Shown piece by piece: positions 1-11,254 of a stretch of DNA of 64,000 nucleotides (the first letter of the stretch is position 1; each line of letters starts with the position of its first letter). The notes under the pieces are model-generated. The model was not told where the DNA came from, ran no database searches, and saw only the letters and a list, made by a program, of their open reading frames with translations. Position numbers and translations under genes: made by a program. Source of the DNA: Nemophila menziesii (lineage: Eukaryota; Streptophyta; Magnoliopsida; Boraginales; Hydrophyllaceae); assembly GCA_029959085.1 (NCBI GenBank), contig JARWIR010000002.1, positions 66,518,154-66,582,153 of the forward strand, read 5' to 3'.

Positions 1-1462
1 TCATGATATAGTGCACTTTCCTATTTCTAGACTTGATTTAATAAATTATTATTTTTAGAGCATATTGGGTTTAATAATTTATTTAGTGTGAAGCTTTAAA
101 AATATATATGGAGATTAATTAGATTCCAAGTCAATTCTAAGAGATAAAGGAAAGAAGATATACATGAAAATTGGAGAAAAGAAAGGAAAAGCTAGGAAAT
201 GGAAAGATAAAGTTGCCAAATAAATCTGAATTCCAGCACCCACGACCACAAAAGGGCTTATATCTCAAGATTGATTAGGAATTTGGAAGAATGATCCGAA
301 GCAAAGTTAAAGAGCTTTCCGTGACGATCAGTTTTGACTATTGGAACGCGTCAAACGGATAAGTATTGAAGCAGTTATTACCAAAACAAAAACGTGGCTG
401 ATTGTTACCTTTTCTATATTTTAGGGTTACGAATTTGAGTTGGGCTTGGAGTCCATTACTTGTCTTCTACTCCAAGAAAACGAATTAGGTCTTCTAAACA
501 CCTATAAATACACCCTTATATCCCTTGTAAATCATCCTTGCCTCACATAAATTAGTCCTTAAGGTTTATATCATTAGAGTTATTGTAGAGAGAAAGATGA
601 AGTCTTTTATTCAATATTTAAGGTTATTTCCTTCAGGTATAAAGTAATTTTCCCATAGCTTGGCTTTTGCATTATGTATAATGTATGAATTCCATTTTCT
701 TTCTATCTAAGTTTCTTTGAGAAGTATATGTTTTAATTTGATATTAGCTGCTTACCCATATATTTGTTTATGTGTTTTGAATTATTGTCTGTCCTAAACC
801 TGATCACTTTAGGCTTTCTTAATAGTAGTTAGATGGTCGCCTAGAAGGGGTGCCTAATTATTGAAGCACCACATAACGTCTAGTGTCCTATAGTGGTCCT
901 GACAATACCGATTCTAACTAGATAATCATTAGGGTATGTTTAACCACTATCACCATGTTTGGAATTGAATTGCTTAGGGCCTTGGTGGAGCTTGATAACC
1001 CTAAGTTTAGGCTGCCTCGTGGTTGTGCTGTAGCCCCCCTAGTCGCTCTCAAGGTCTAGGGTATGGGAATTTAGAATCCTGACTAAGTATTTAAGAGCTA
1101 TTATCTTCCTTATTAACTAGAATTTGATAGAAAGAATTAGAAGGATTAGTGCATACTAGCAAACCCTAAGCTATATCTCTTATCTCATATTTCTTCGTAT
1201 TTATTTATTGTCTTTATTTTCATTAGTTTAATTAATCATCTTCCAATTTATTCTTACTTATTTTCTGTCTTTTAATTAATTACTTGCTAGCCTTAATTAT
1301 TGCTCATTGGTGTAACACACTAAGTCCTTGAGAACAAATCTTCTTATCACTAAAACTTTCATACGTCCTGTAATACTTGCAGTACCGTGCTTATCTAGGT
1401 TGATTTGTGCATTGTTTATATATCTTTTATTCTATTAATTTATCAGACCCTAGGCAACACCA
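1..1462 (+). repeat. 5' LTR of element A (5' end cut by window)
   Basis: Window base 1 aligns with 27235 in A's own 3' LTR, so about 82 bp are missing. It ends in ...CACCA, 6 bp before the primer-binding site. A TATAAATA box sits at 503-510. Confidence 0.85.
503..510 (+). promoter_or_regulatory. TATA box in A 5' LTR
   Basis: TATAAATA inside a context (CACCTATAAATACACC) conserved at the same LTR position in copies B (3' LTR), E and J, so it is the likely LTR core promoter. Confidence 0.6.
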
Positions 1463-1468
1463 ATTTTT

Positions 1469-1487
1469 TGGCGCCGCTGCCGGGGAC
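1469..1487 (+). other. Primer-binding site of A (tRNA-Asp)
   Basis: TGGCGCCGCTGCCGGGGAC, nearly complementary to the 3' end of plant tRNA-Asp, the primer of the Athila/Tat lineages. It lies 6 bp from the LTR end, the same spacing as in B, C, I and J. Confidence 0.85.
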
Positions 1488-1586
1488 TTGTGTCTCGTTA
1501 GCGTGTGGGTTATTTATTTTGAGTAGTAGTTTCTAGTTAAATTTTTATTTTTCAGTTTTAGTTTTTATTTTTCCAAATTTACACTT

Positions 1587-4402
1587 GTGGTTTACTTTAG
1601 TCTTTTTCAGGTTTCAACAGTGTTTCATCTTTGGCCTCCTCTACCGGAGCCCGAAAGGATCTTCACTGCTTATAACAGACGTATCCGAGAAGAAAGAGAC
1701 TTAAGAAGAGTTATGGGAGAAGCACAAGACCTAGTAGATCCGATAGTACTTGGTCCGTTAGGACATATACCACCACCGGTAGGAGGTAACAGAAATAACA
1801 ATAATAATCAGAACAGAGTTGAGCAAGACCTCCCAGGCTTGGGAGTACCGTTTCATGTTCAACCATTAGGTTATCGTCCTCCAGAGATCCAGAATATCAA
1901 ATTTAGGCCAGATCTGGGCATGCTCAGTCAATTTCAAAGTTTTGGACTCTACAGTGGTGCAACAATTCAAGATCCGGTAAGAGCGATTCAGAAGTTCATG
2001 CAGATTTGTGATGCCTATGTTACTCCAGGCATTTCACACGAGCAACTGTATTTTCACATGTTTTCGTTCTTTCTGACCGGTAAAGCTGGTGAGTGGCTAG
2101 ATAACCAGGAACTATTAATACATGGGCAGAATTTCAAGCTGCATTCTTTAACCGTTTTTATCCGAAGAGTATGAGACTCAAAGACTAAAGCGAGCTTGCA
2201 AAGGTTTGTCAAGAGGATGGAGAAGAAGTAGGAGACGCATGGACAAGGTTTCAACAGAATTTAGCTAGATGTCCATTCCACGGTAACACCCCATCTTTAC
2301 AGTTAGTTATATTCAATCAAGGTATTAATAGAGAAAGTAGATTGAGGGTGGATAACCTTGGAAAGGGAAATTTCGTGTCCATGGATCCTGCAAAAGCCGC
2401 CGAAGGTATGGAAAATATTATTGAAACAGAAAGAAGTTGGCCACTTTCGCGAGCTCCTATTACAAATTCCAAAGGTACGCTTCGATTAGATGCAGAAACT
2501 GCAAACTCAGCTCAATTGTCCGTAGTATAAAATCAAATCAAAGAACTTAAGCTTGAGATGCAGAGAAATTTAGCCGCAACAAATGTAGTGCAAGAGGCAC
2601 AAGGTTGTCAACAGTGTGGGGTTACAAATCATACATGGGAAGAGTGCGAAGGAAATCCAGCATCTGTTTATTTCATATCCAACTGAAGAAATTGTCAATT
2701 TGGTAATAGGAATCATCTGGGTATGCAGTATTCAAATCCACAGGGGGCCTCTAATCCTGGTCATTACCAACCTCGTCCCCAGAATAACTCTTTCCAACCA
2801 AGAGGGCAATATCAAAGTCAGAATTATAATTGACCTGCTCCTCCACAACAACCTGTTAATGATGCATATACCGAGACTTTAGCTCAGAAAGCTTTACCAC
2901 AATATCCTCAAGAAGGAGATGTGGGTGATCAACAATTAAAGAATTTTATGGATCTTATGACCACTGATATGCATTCACAGAGCGAGAAGTTAAGAGAACA
3001 AGAAGCTTCAATTCTGTTTTTAGTTACGCAAGTAGAACAAATGAATAAAGTTCTTACAAATATTATGGAACAAAAAGAATTGAAGGCTATCGAAGGAGGT
3101 GATTCCAATGTTAGGTTCAAAGCTTGCCTTGAGATTGAAGAAAATAAGGAAGTACCACATGCTGCCGAAAGTGCCGTGGAAGTTCCTAGTACCGAAGAAG
3201 AACCAACCAAGTCTAGCCCCGTGGACTCCGACTGTTCTGAAGATGATGAGGAAAAAGATTCAGAAAAATCCAAATTTATACAGCTTCTGAGAGATATGCA
3301 AGAAGAGATTAGATCGGTTATGGAGTTACAAGCTGAGCGAGCTAAAGAGAAAGAGGAAGAAGCCTCAAAAGAACCAAGAGTTGAAGTTGCACCTATTGTG
3401 CAAGAAAAGAAATAAGAAGAAAAAGTGGAATCGCCACCAGTTGTTCAAACAGTGTCACAAACCATTCCTGATACAAATCCGAAGGGTGACATTGAACTCA
3501 AGACATTTGTAGAGGCGTACACTCCTGAGAATATCAATGCCCAAATGCTTGAGATTGCGAAGAAAGGGCTTACACCGCAACAAGTTTTTACGCAAATTAT
3601 TCCAGAGAAAGAAGCGAGTGTAGAAGCCAAGAGAGAGAGAGACTATGAGAGTCTCCAGAAGAGTAGAGAAAGAGTTACCATTGAAACTCAAAGATCCTTG
3701 AAGCTTTAATCTTCCTATACAAATAAATGGTATGCTCAAGGTGAAAGCTATGTGTGATGTGGGTTCAGGTGTGAATCTTATGCCAAAGTCCGTGTTCGAG
3801 AGACCTGGACTTCAGAAATCAGAGAAGCTCTAGTGAAGTTGTAGTTTGTTGACAACTCAGTTACCAAGACATGGGGAACAGTGGAGGACGTTCTTGTCTG
3901 ATCAGGTAATATCACCATCCCTACTGACTTTGTCGTACTTGATTTTGATGCAGATAAGCAGGTTCCAATCATACTCAGAAGGCCTTCCATGGCCACCATT
4001 CAGAGCATAATCAACTTCCAAGAAGGGACCATCACCCTTCATGCTAAAAACGTACCCGAGACATTCTATGTCTAGGGTAAGAAGCCAAGGAAGTCAGATC
4101 CCACCATTCCTATCATCCACTGCCTTTCGCATCACAAAGTCCCTAAAGAGAAGATCCATGAAAAGCCCATAGATACTGAGCCAAACATTGAGTTTGGGGT
4201 CGGCCATGAAGTTTTATGGAAAGCCCTCAAACCAGAGAATAGGCCACGAGGTTACAAAGACTCGTGGATGGTACCATTCATAGTCACTAAAGTTGTTTCA
4301 GCTAAGGTGTTAGAGATCAGGCCTAAGAAGGGAATTAAGCGCAGATTAGTTGACGTTCATAGCCTTGCTCGTTGTTGGGGAGGCTATATTCGCAAATCTT
4401 GA
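1587..4402 (+). pseudogene. ORF1 of A: decayed gag-protease with integrase-C-terminus-like tail
   Basis: Pieces in shifting frames give the same protein as B's ORF1. The Athila-type gag (capsid) region lies at about 1890-2350. An intact CX2CX4HX4C zinc knuckle is encoded near 2604-2648. Acidic and coiled stretches follow at 2920-3700. A protease region carries a DVGSG motif near 3760, and a tail with a GPFIVT-like block ends in CWGGYIRKS. Frameshifts near 2110, 2530 and 2690 and stops at about 3413 and 3830 break it. There is no ATG where C's ORF1 starts; the first in-frame ATG is near 1712. A CAG after a pyrimidine tract at 1601-1610 may be a splice acceptor. Polymerase domains are absent, not just decayed: protease passes straight into the tail. 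Confidence 0.82.
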
Positions 4403-4413
4403 TAGAGGTAACG

Positions 4414-4464
4414 CGTCTAACTTTAAAAGACGTTAAATAAAAGTGATGTACGGGAGACAACCCG
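4414..4464 (+). other. Two conserved hairpins after the A ORF1 stop
   Basis: Hairpin 1 (4414-4432) pairs CGTCT with AGACG. Hairpin 2 (4451-4464) is CGGG-AGACAA-CCCG. Both sit just after the ORF1 stop, and both recur with paired base changes in other copies (E 28599-28649, J 49259-49309). Hairpin 1 recurs in C at 14134-14150. Confidence 0.55.
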
Positions 4465-4611
4465 CAATTTTTTATGTTTTTATGTTTTTAATTCATGTTT
4501 AGTTTAGTTGTTTTTAGTTGATATTTCATATTTTAGAAAGGTATTAGTGTTTTTGATGTTCAGGTGTTAAAGAAACCGAGTTTGGGAGGAAAAAACGAAT
4601 TTTTGGGCATA

Positions 4612-4745
4612 TTCTGACTTGACCGCCGGTATGCCGGTCACATGACCGGTAAGCCGGCGGGTCAGAAACATGAGCCCTCGGGTACTCAACTCGTGTTCAT
4701 TGCCGAGAGTTGATTTTCGAAAACTTACCGCACCGGGTACCCGGT
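4612..4745 (+). repeat. Palindromic repeat block of A, left half
   Basis: Contains CCGGTATGCCGGT, ACCGGTAAGCCGG and CCGGGTACCCGGT, with spacer motifs (GAGCCCTCGGGT, CGTGTT, TTGCCGAGAG) that recur in the other copies. B interrupts it after CCGGT at 4741-4745; it resumes at 23809. Confidence 0.8.
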
Positions 4746-6275
4746 TGATGTCTCCTCATTTGTGATAGATTTATGTTAGGATGAGACATCATTTTTAGTG
4801 ATTTAGAAGTCATAATAGTCGATTTTCTTGAGAAATAGTGCACTTTCCTATTTTGAGTCTTGATTTAGTGAAATAATATTTTTAGAGCATATCGGGTTTA
4901 ACTGTTTATTTAGTGTGTAGCTTTAAAGATAATTATGGAGATTAATTAGAATCCAAGTCAAAGACTACAACATATGGAAAGAGATTTGCATGGTAGTTGG
5001 AGATAAGGAAACAAAAGCTAAAAATATGGAAAAGGAAAAGCTGCCAAAATCTGAGATTCTGCAGCACACGCCTAAAGAAGTGGTTATTACTCCAAGAAAT
5101 AAGCCGATTTTGGTAATTTCCTTTCATACGGACGTAGATAATTCTGTGGAGATTCTTTTGGTATATTATGGAGCAAAAACCGACCAATAACGAAGAAGAT
5201 ATGCTCAAAACGGTCCAGCAGTGTTTATCTTTATTTCCATACGAATTTGAGTTGGGCTAGGAGTCCAATACTTTATCTCTTCCTCAAGAAAACGAATTAG
5301 GTCTTCTAAACACCTATCAATACACCCTTATATCACTTGTAAAATCATCCTTGCCTCATAGTAATTAGTTCTTAAGGTTTTATTCTTCCAGTTTATTGTA
5401 GAGAGCAAGATGATGTCTTTTGTAATTTCTTTTAGTTTATTTCCATCATGTATGAACTAAACTCCCCATAGCTTGGGTTTTGCATCATGTATAAACTATG
5501 AATTCTAATTCTTCTATCTAAGTTTCTTTGGTAATTATATGTTTTAATTTGATATTAGCTGCTTACTCTTATATTTGTTTATGTGTTTTGATTTAATGAT
5601 TGTTTTCCTTGCTAGTGCACGAGTATAGGATTGCCTTAATAGTAGTTAGATGATCACCTTAGATGGGAGTCTAAACCGCCACATAACGTCTAGTGTCGAT
5701 ATTAGTTCTGACAAAACATGATTCTAACTAGATAGTCATTAGGGTTTGTTTTAATCACCATATCACCAATTGATTGAAGTGTTTGCTTAGGGCCTTGGTA
5801 GCGCTTGATAACCCTATTTGAAACCACGTCTTGGTTGTGCCGTAGCCCCCTTAGTCGCTCTCAAGGTCTATGGTATGGGAATTTAGAATCCTGACTAAGT
5901 ATACAAGAGCTAATATTCTCCCTTATAAACTAGATCTAATGGAAAGAATTAGAAGGATTAGTGCATACTAGCAAAACCTAAGCTATATTTCTCATCTCAT
6001 ATTCTTAGTATTTTATTTTATTGTCTTTATTTTCTTAGTTTAATTAATTATTTTTGAAATTCATATCTTTTATTTTCTGTCTTTAATTATTTACTTTTAC
6101 TCGTTATTTCTACCCACGTGATTAACACATTTAAGTCCCTGAGAACGAACTCAACTTTTCAACTAAAACTTGCATACGTCCTATAATACTTGCAGTACTG
6201 TGCCTGTCTAAGGTGAGAGTGCGTAGTTTTCTAGACTTTATTTATCTTATTTTTATCACACCCTAGGCGACACCA
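4746..6275 (+). repeat. 5' LTR of element B
   Basis: 1530 bp, TG...CA. The first 46 bp form the family's terminal inverted repeat (TGATGTCTC ... GAGACATCA, 4746-4791). The expected TATA box reads TATCAATA at 5315-5322. Confidence 0.92.
5315..5322 (+). promoter_or_regulatory. Mutated TATA box in B 5' LTR
   Basis: TATCAATA here against TATAAATA in B's 3' LTR (22840-22847) and in the other copies. The A-to-C change would weaken the promoter driving the whole element. Confidence 0.5.
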
Positions 6276-6281
6276 AATTTT

Positions 6282-6300
6282 TGGCGCCGCTGCTGGGGAC
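6282..6300 (+). other. Primer-binding site of B (tRNA-Asp)
   Basis: TGGCGCCGCTGCTGGGGAC, 6 bp after the 5' LTR. It differs from the A and C sites at one base. Confidence 0.85.
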
Positions 6301-6431
6301 TTGTGTCTCGGTAGCGTGTGGGTTATCTATTTCGAGTAGTAGTTTTTAATTAGTTTTTATTTTTCAGTATTTAGTTTTTGTTTTTCCGGATTTACGCTTG
6401 TGGTTTGCTTTAGTCTTTTTCAGGTTTCACA

Positions 6432-9309
6432 GTGTTTAATTCTTGGCCTCCGTTACCGGATCCTGAGAGGAGCTTCAGAGTTTACAACAAACGTGTTCGT
6501 GAGGAAAGATCCTTGAGAAGAGTAATGGCAGCCCATCAAGACCCCCATCAAGATCCACCACTTAATGACCAACTGGGAGTAAATCCGAGAGGTCCACCAC
6601 CACCACCACCTGGTGGACTACAACAAGATCCACCTGGGATCCAACAACAGGATCCACCTGGTGTACAAGGACAACAACAACATCCGTTGGGAGGAGGTAA
6701 TGGGCAGAATAACATTAATCAACAGAATCAAGTACAGCAAGACCTCCCTGGTCTTCATGTGCAGTTGCATGTTCAACCAATCGGTTACCGTCCTCCAGAG
6801 ATCCAGAATATCAAATTGAGACCCGATCCGGGTATGCTTAGTCAATTTCAAAGTTTTGGACTCTACAATGGTACAGCAATTCAAGATCCGGTAAGATCGA
6901 TTCAGAAGTTCATGCAGATTTATGATGCCTATATCACCCCTGGCATTACACGCGAGCAACTGTATTGTCATATGTTTTCGTTCTTCTTGACCGGTAGAGC
7001 TAGCGATTGGCTAGAAAAACAACCACATGGAACAATTGATTCTTGGACAGAACTTCAAACCGCTTTCTTTAACCGTTTTTATCCAAAGAGCATGAGACTT
7101 AAAGATCAAACCGAGCTTGCAAGATTTTGTCAAGAAGATGGAGAAACAGTAGGAGAATCATGGACAAGGTTTCAATATAAATTAGCTAGATGTCCTCTCC
7201 ATGGTTATACACCCGCTCTACAGCTTGCTATATTCTATGAAGGTCTTAATGATAAAGGTAGAGAGAAGGTGGATAACATTGGAAAGGGTAATTTTGTGTC
7301 CATGAACCATAATGAAGCTTCCGAGGTTTTAGAAAATATTATGGAACAAGAAAGAAGTTGGCCTTCAACGCGAGCTTCTGTAGCAAAGACCCGAGGAACG
7401 CTTCGTTTAGATGCAGAAACTGCGAACTCAGCTCAAATATCCACATTAGAAAATCAAATCAAAGAGCTGAAGTTAGAGATGCAAAAGAATTTAGCCGCTG
7501 CAAACGTAGTACAAGAAGCACAAGGTTGTCAACAACGTGGGGTTAATAATCATACATGGGAAGAGTGCGAATCAAATCCACAATCTGTTTACTTTATATC
7601 CAACTGCGGAGGTTATCAATGGGGTAACCGAAACCATCCGGGTATGCAGTATTCAAATCCACAAGGGGCCGCTAATCCTGGACATTATCAACCACGCCCC
7701 CAGAACAACTCATTCCAACAGAGAGGTCAGTACCAAAATCAATATCTAAATAGACCTTCTCCCCTCAACAACCTGTTCAAGATGCCTATACCGATTTGTT
7801 AGAACAGAAAGCTTTACCTCAGTATCCTCAAGAAGGATCTATGGATAATCAGCAAGTAATGCAAGCCTTGCATCGTTTGACCACTAGTATGAACGCTCAG
7901 GCAGACAAAGTCCGAGGACAAGATGCCGTACTTCAGATTTTAGGTACTCAAGTAGAACAGTTAAACAAAGTGTTAACAAATTTAATGGAACAGAAGGAAG
8001 TAAAGGAAATTGAAGGAGGTGAAAACAATGTTGGGTTCGAAGCTTGCAAGGCTGTTTGCCTTGAAATTGAAGAAAAACAGAAGGAAGTACCGCATGCTGC
8101 CGTTAGTGCCGTGGAAGTTCCGAGTACCGAAGAAGAACCAACCAAGTCTAGCCCCGTGGAATCTGACTGTTCTGAGGTTTATGTGGAGAACGATCAAGAG
8201 AAAGCCAAGTTTATACAACTTCTGAAGAAGATACAAGAGGAAATTCGATTGGTTATGGATTATCAAGCTGAGCTAAATTCGAAAGTTGAAGATGAAGTTG
8301 CACCTGCTGTGCAAGAAGAGAAAGAAGAAGAGAAGGTGGAATCGCCACCTATTGTTCAACCAGTGTCATCAACTATTCCTGTTACAAATCCTAAAGATGA
8401 AACTGTACTCAAGACATTTGTAGAGGCGTACCAACCTGAAAATATCAACGCCCAAATGTTTGAGATTGCAAAGAGAGGACTTACACCGCAACAAGTTTTT
8501 ACGCAAGTTACTCCTGAGAAAGAGGCGAGTGTAGAGATCCCGAGAGAGAACCTGAGGGTTTCAAGAAGAAATGAACGAGAACTACCAACAAAGCTTAAAG
8601 ATACGGGAAGTTTCAACCTTCCTATTCAAATCAATGGTATGCTCAAGGTGAAAGCGATGTACGATGTGGGTTCTGGTGTGAATCTTATGCCTAAGTCCGT
8701 GTTCGAAAGGCTTTGACTTCAGAAATCAGTGAAAACTCTAGTGAAGTTGCAGTTCGCAGACAACTCAGTTAAAAGGACATGGGGAACAGTGGAGGACGTC
8801 TTAGTCCGAGTAGGTAATATCGCCATCCCTACTGACTTTGTTATACTTGAGTTTGATGCAGATAAGCAGGTTCCAATCATAATTGGACGGCCTTTCATGG
8901 CCACAAGTCAAAGTGTCATCAACTTCCAAGAAGTACCATTACCCTTCATGCAAAGAATGTATCCGAGACCTTCTATGTCTTGGGTAAGAAACCGAGGAAG
9001 TTAGACCCCACCGTTCCTGTCATCCACAGCCTTTCACATCACAAAGTCCCTCCTCAGAAGACCCACTTAAAGCCTGTGGATACTGAGCCAAACATTGAGT
9101 TTGGGGTTGGCCATGAAGTTCTATGGAAAGCTCACAAACGCGAGAATAGGCCACGAAGTTTCAAAGACTCGTGGATGGGACCATTCATTGTCACTAAGGT
9201 TGTTTCAGCCAAGGTGATAGAAATTCGACCCAAAACTGGGGTCAAGCGCAGATTAGTTGACGTTCATAGCCTAACTCGTTGTTGGGGAGGCTATATTCGT
9301 AAATCTTGA
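6432..9309 (+). pseudogene. ORF1 of B: gag-protease with integrase-like tail, broken by two frameshifts and one stop
   Basis: The longest open part (6432-7802) holds a Pro/Gln-rich N-terminus and an Athila-type gag domain (6780-7380). Its zinc knuckle has lost the second Cys (CGT at 7536-7538). It begins at GTG, so ATG 6525 or an upstream spliced exon may supply the real start. A single-base loss near 7760 shifts the frame to 7796-8716 (coiled acidic region and protease with DVGSG near 8665). Against A's GGA, codon 8714-8716 is a TGA stop. The same frame continues (protease IIIGRPF near 8880) to a second one-base loss near 8930. The tail 8980-9309 ends GPFIVT...CWGGYIRKS. No reverse transcriptase, RNase H or integrase core exists. 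It cannot now yield a full protein. Confidence 0.88.
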
Positions 9310-9529
9310 TAGAGGTAAAACGTCTAACTTTGAAATACGTTAAACAAAAGTGTTGTACGGGAGAGAACCCGCAATTTTTTAGTTTTTATGTCTTTTACAT
9401 TTTTAATTTATGTTTAGTTTAGTTTTTTTTAGTTGATATTGCATGTTTGAGAAAGGTATTAGTGTTTTTGATGCTTAGGTATTGGAGATTTCGAGTTAGG
9501 GAAGAAACAAAAATTTTCGGAAGGGATAC

Positions 9530-9671
9530 ACCATCGGTGCGATATACCGCACCTCAGCCGCGGTGTACCGTAGAGGACAAAAACCCGTATCGCGGGTAGG
9601 CACCGCGGGTTTTATACCGAGCCAAAAATTGACCCGTGCGGTATACCCCCTGCACCGCACCCCTACACCGC
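9530..9671 (+). repeat. Palindromic repeat block of B, left half
   Basis: B's version uses GCGGTATACC/ACCGCGG-type cores, an ACCCGTATCGCGGGT hairpin and an ACCGAGCC spacer. C interrupts it after ACCGC at 9667-9671. Confidence 0.8.
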
Positions 9672-11241
9672 TGGTGGTCCTTTGTGTGTTCTAAAAATAA
9701 ATGCAAATGCTAATCGAACCACAACCGCAAGTGTACGGTTGTCCCAAGTAGTAATACTGATAAATCAGATTCGTTCCAAGGACGGATGGTTGATCACAAT
9801 GTCTAGCAAATAGTGATTGATGCACTTATGAAAATAAAAGAGGATAAAATGTTTGTTTGGTTTTGTTTATTAATTCTAAATAAATGAAAGACAAAATAAT
9901 AATGCAAGTAAAAAGCTAAAACGCAAGTAAAATGAGTGAAAACGCAAGTATGAGCAAGTAGTACTTGAGAGACGCAAGGGTTTTCCTAACTATCATTCAT
10001 TTCATACATTGTTTAAGGGACAAATTTGTAAATTGGTATTGGTCGGGATTCTATAATCTCCTTACCCCCGTCAGGGTGGACTAAGGAGCAACTATCAAAT
10101 GCTACAAACCCCGTCAGGGCGATTATAGTCCACTCTCAAGTGTTAAAATGTTCATTACCCAATAGGCCATAGGTTTAATTAAGCTCGTCAGAGTCAATAA
10201 TTTCTAACCTACATTCATTAACTAGTTCGGTACCTAAACCCCCCGTCAAGGTGATCCAATCGCCACTAATTGGAATAGCCTAGATACTAAATCCTATCAT
10301 TGGTTAATTACGTCAATAATAGTAATTAAAATGCAAATTAAAGAAAAATACAATTTACCCAATTTGATTTAAATAATAAATATCCCAAATTCAAATGTAT
10401 AGAATGAAATCAAATTGGGATTAACCCATTATGCGTTCTCAAGCACTATGAATTGTTTAGCTCATATTAAAAAGAAAAACTAAATTAAAAATAATGGAAT
10501 TCATAATTGATTACAAATAAAATATGAAAGAAACCTAATTTCCGGAATTGGAATGACTGAGAACGGAGCTATAGACCCACTCCAGCTCTAGCAGCTTCTT
10601 CTTCCTTCCTTCTGTTGCTTCTCTCTGGTGTTTTTAATTGTAAAGAATGAATTGTATGTAAAATAGAAGTCCAGACCTCCTTTTATAATAAGAAAAACGG
10701 ATTAGGGCTTGGACCAGAAAATAAAAGCCTAATTAAATGTCCAAGCCCACTTTCTAAGCCCAAAATCCCGTAATTGATGACAGGCCTTTACTAAAACTGC
10801 TTTTCCCGATGCGTTACAACTCCGATTGACCTCATTCCAGTTGCTAAAGTTCCGTACTTCGATAAGGAATAATTTCTCTTCAAAGGTCAGCGGCTAAATC
10901 AGCTCTTAAGCACCTCGAAAACAGCAATCAATGGCCTGGAAAATGGATTTTCAGCTCTAAAAATAAAATCTTCGGGATTTCTCTTCAAGTCTTGACTCTA
11001 TCTTTTGATCTTTGACTTTATCTTCGGATTCCTTTCCTAGCTAACATCTAAAAACCTGTAAACTTTACACTAAAAAATACCAATATTACGCGCAAAAGTT
11101 TAATAATTCAAAAATGCTAGAAATAAAAAGGTAATTCCGAAATATTGCATATTTAACCCAAAAGTCTATCAAATTAATTAAATAAACACCAAAAATGATG
11201 TCTCCTAAGGGTCTAAAATAAGAACAATTAGGGAGACATCA
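9672..11241 (-). repeat. 3' LTR of element C
   Basis: 1570 bp, matching 17209-18778 base for base as far as I compared. Terminal inverted repeat at 11196-11241. Four CCCTGACGGGG-like motifs (read on the minus strand) cluster near 10060-10250. Confidence 0.95.
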
Positions 11242-11254
11242 AGACCCCCAACTC
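11242..11254 (-). other. Polypurine tract of C
   Basis: Minus-strand GAGTTGGGGGTCT directly before the 3' LTR, the same as in A, B, E, G and H. Confidence 0.8.

Noticed and set aside
4942..5208. 88-aa ORF also found at 22467-22733 and 27844-28110
   Set aside because: Conserved only because it lies within the LTR; it overlaps an opposite 66-aa ORF equally open, and no start context or known family supports it.
10060..10250. Possible CRISPR-like array (CCCCGTCAGGG motifs at near-regular spacing)
   Set aside because: Motifs are only ~11 bp, spacing varies, and they sit in an LTR of a plant element.
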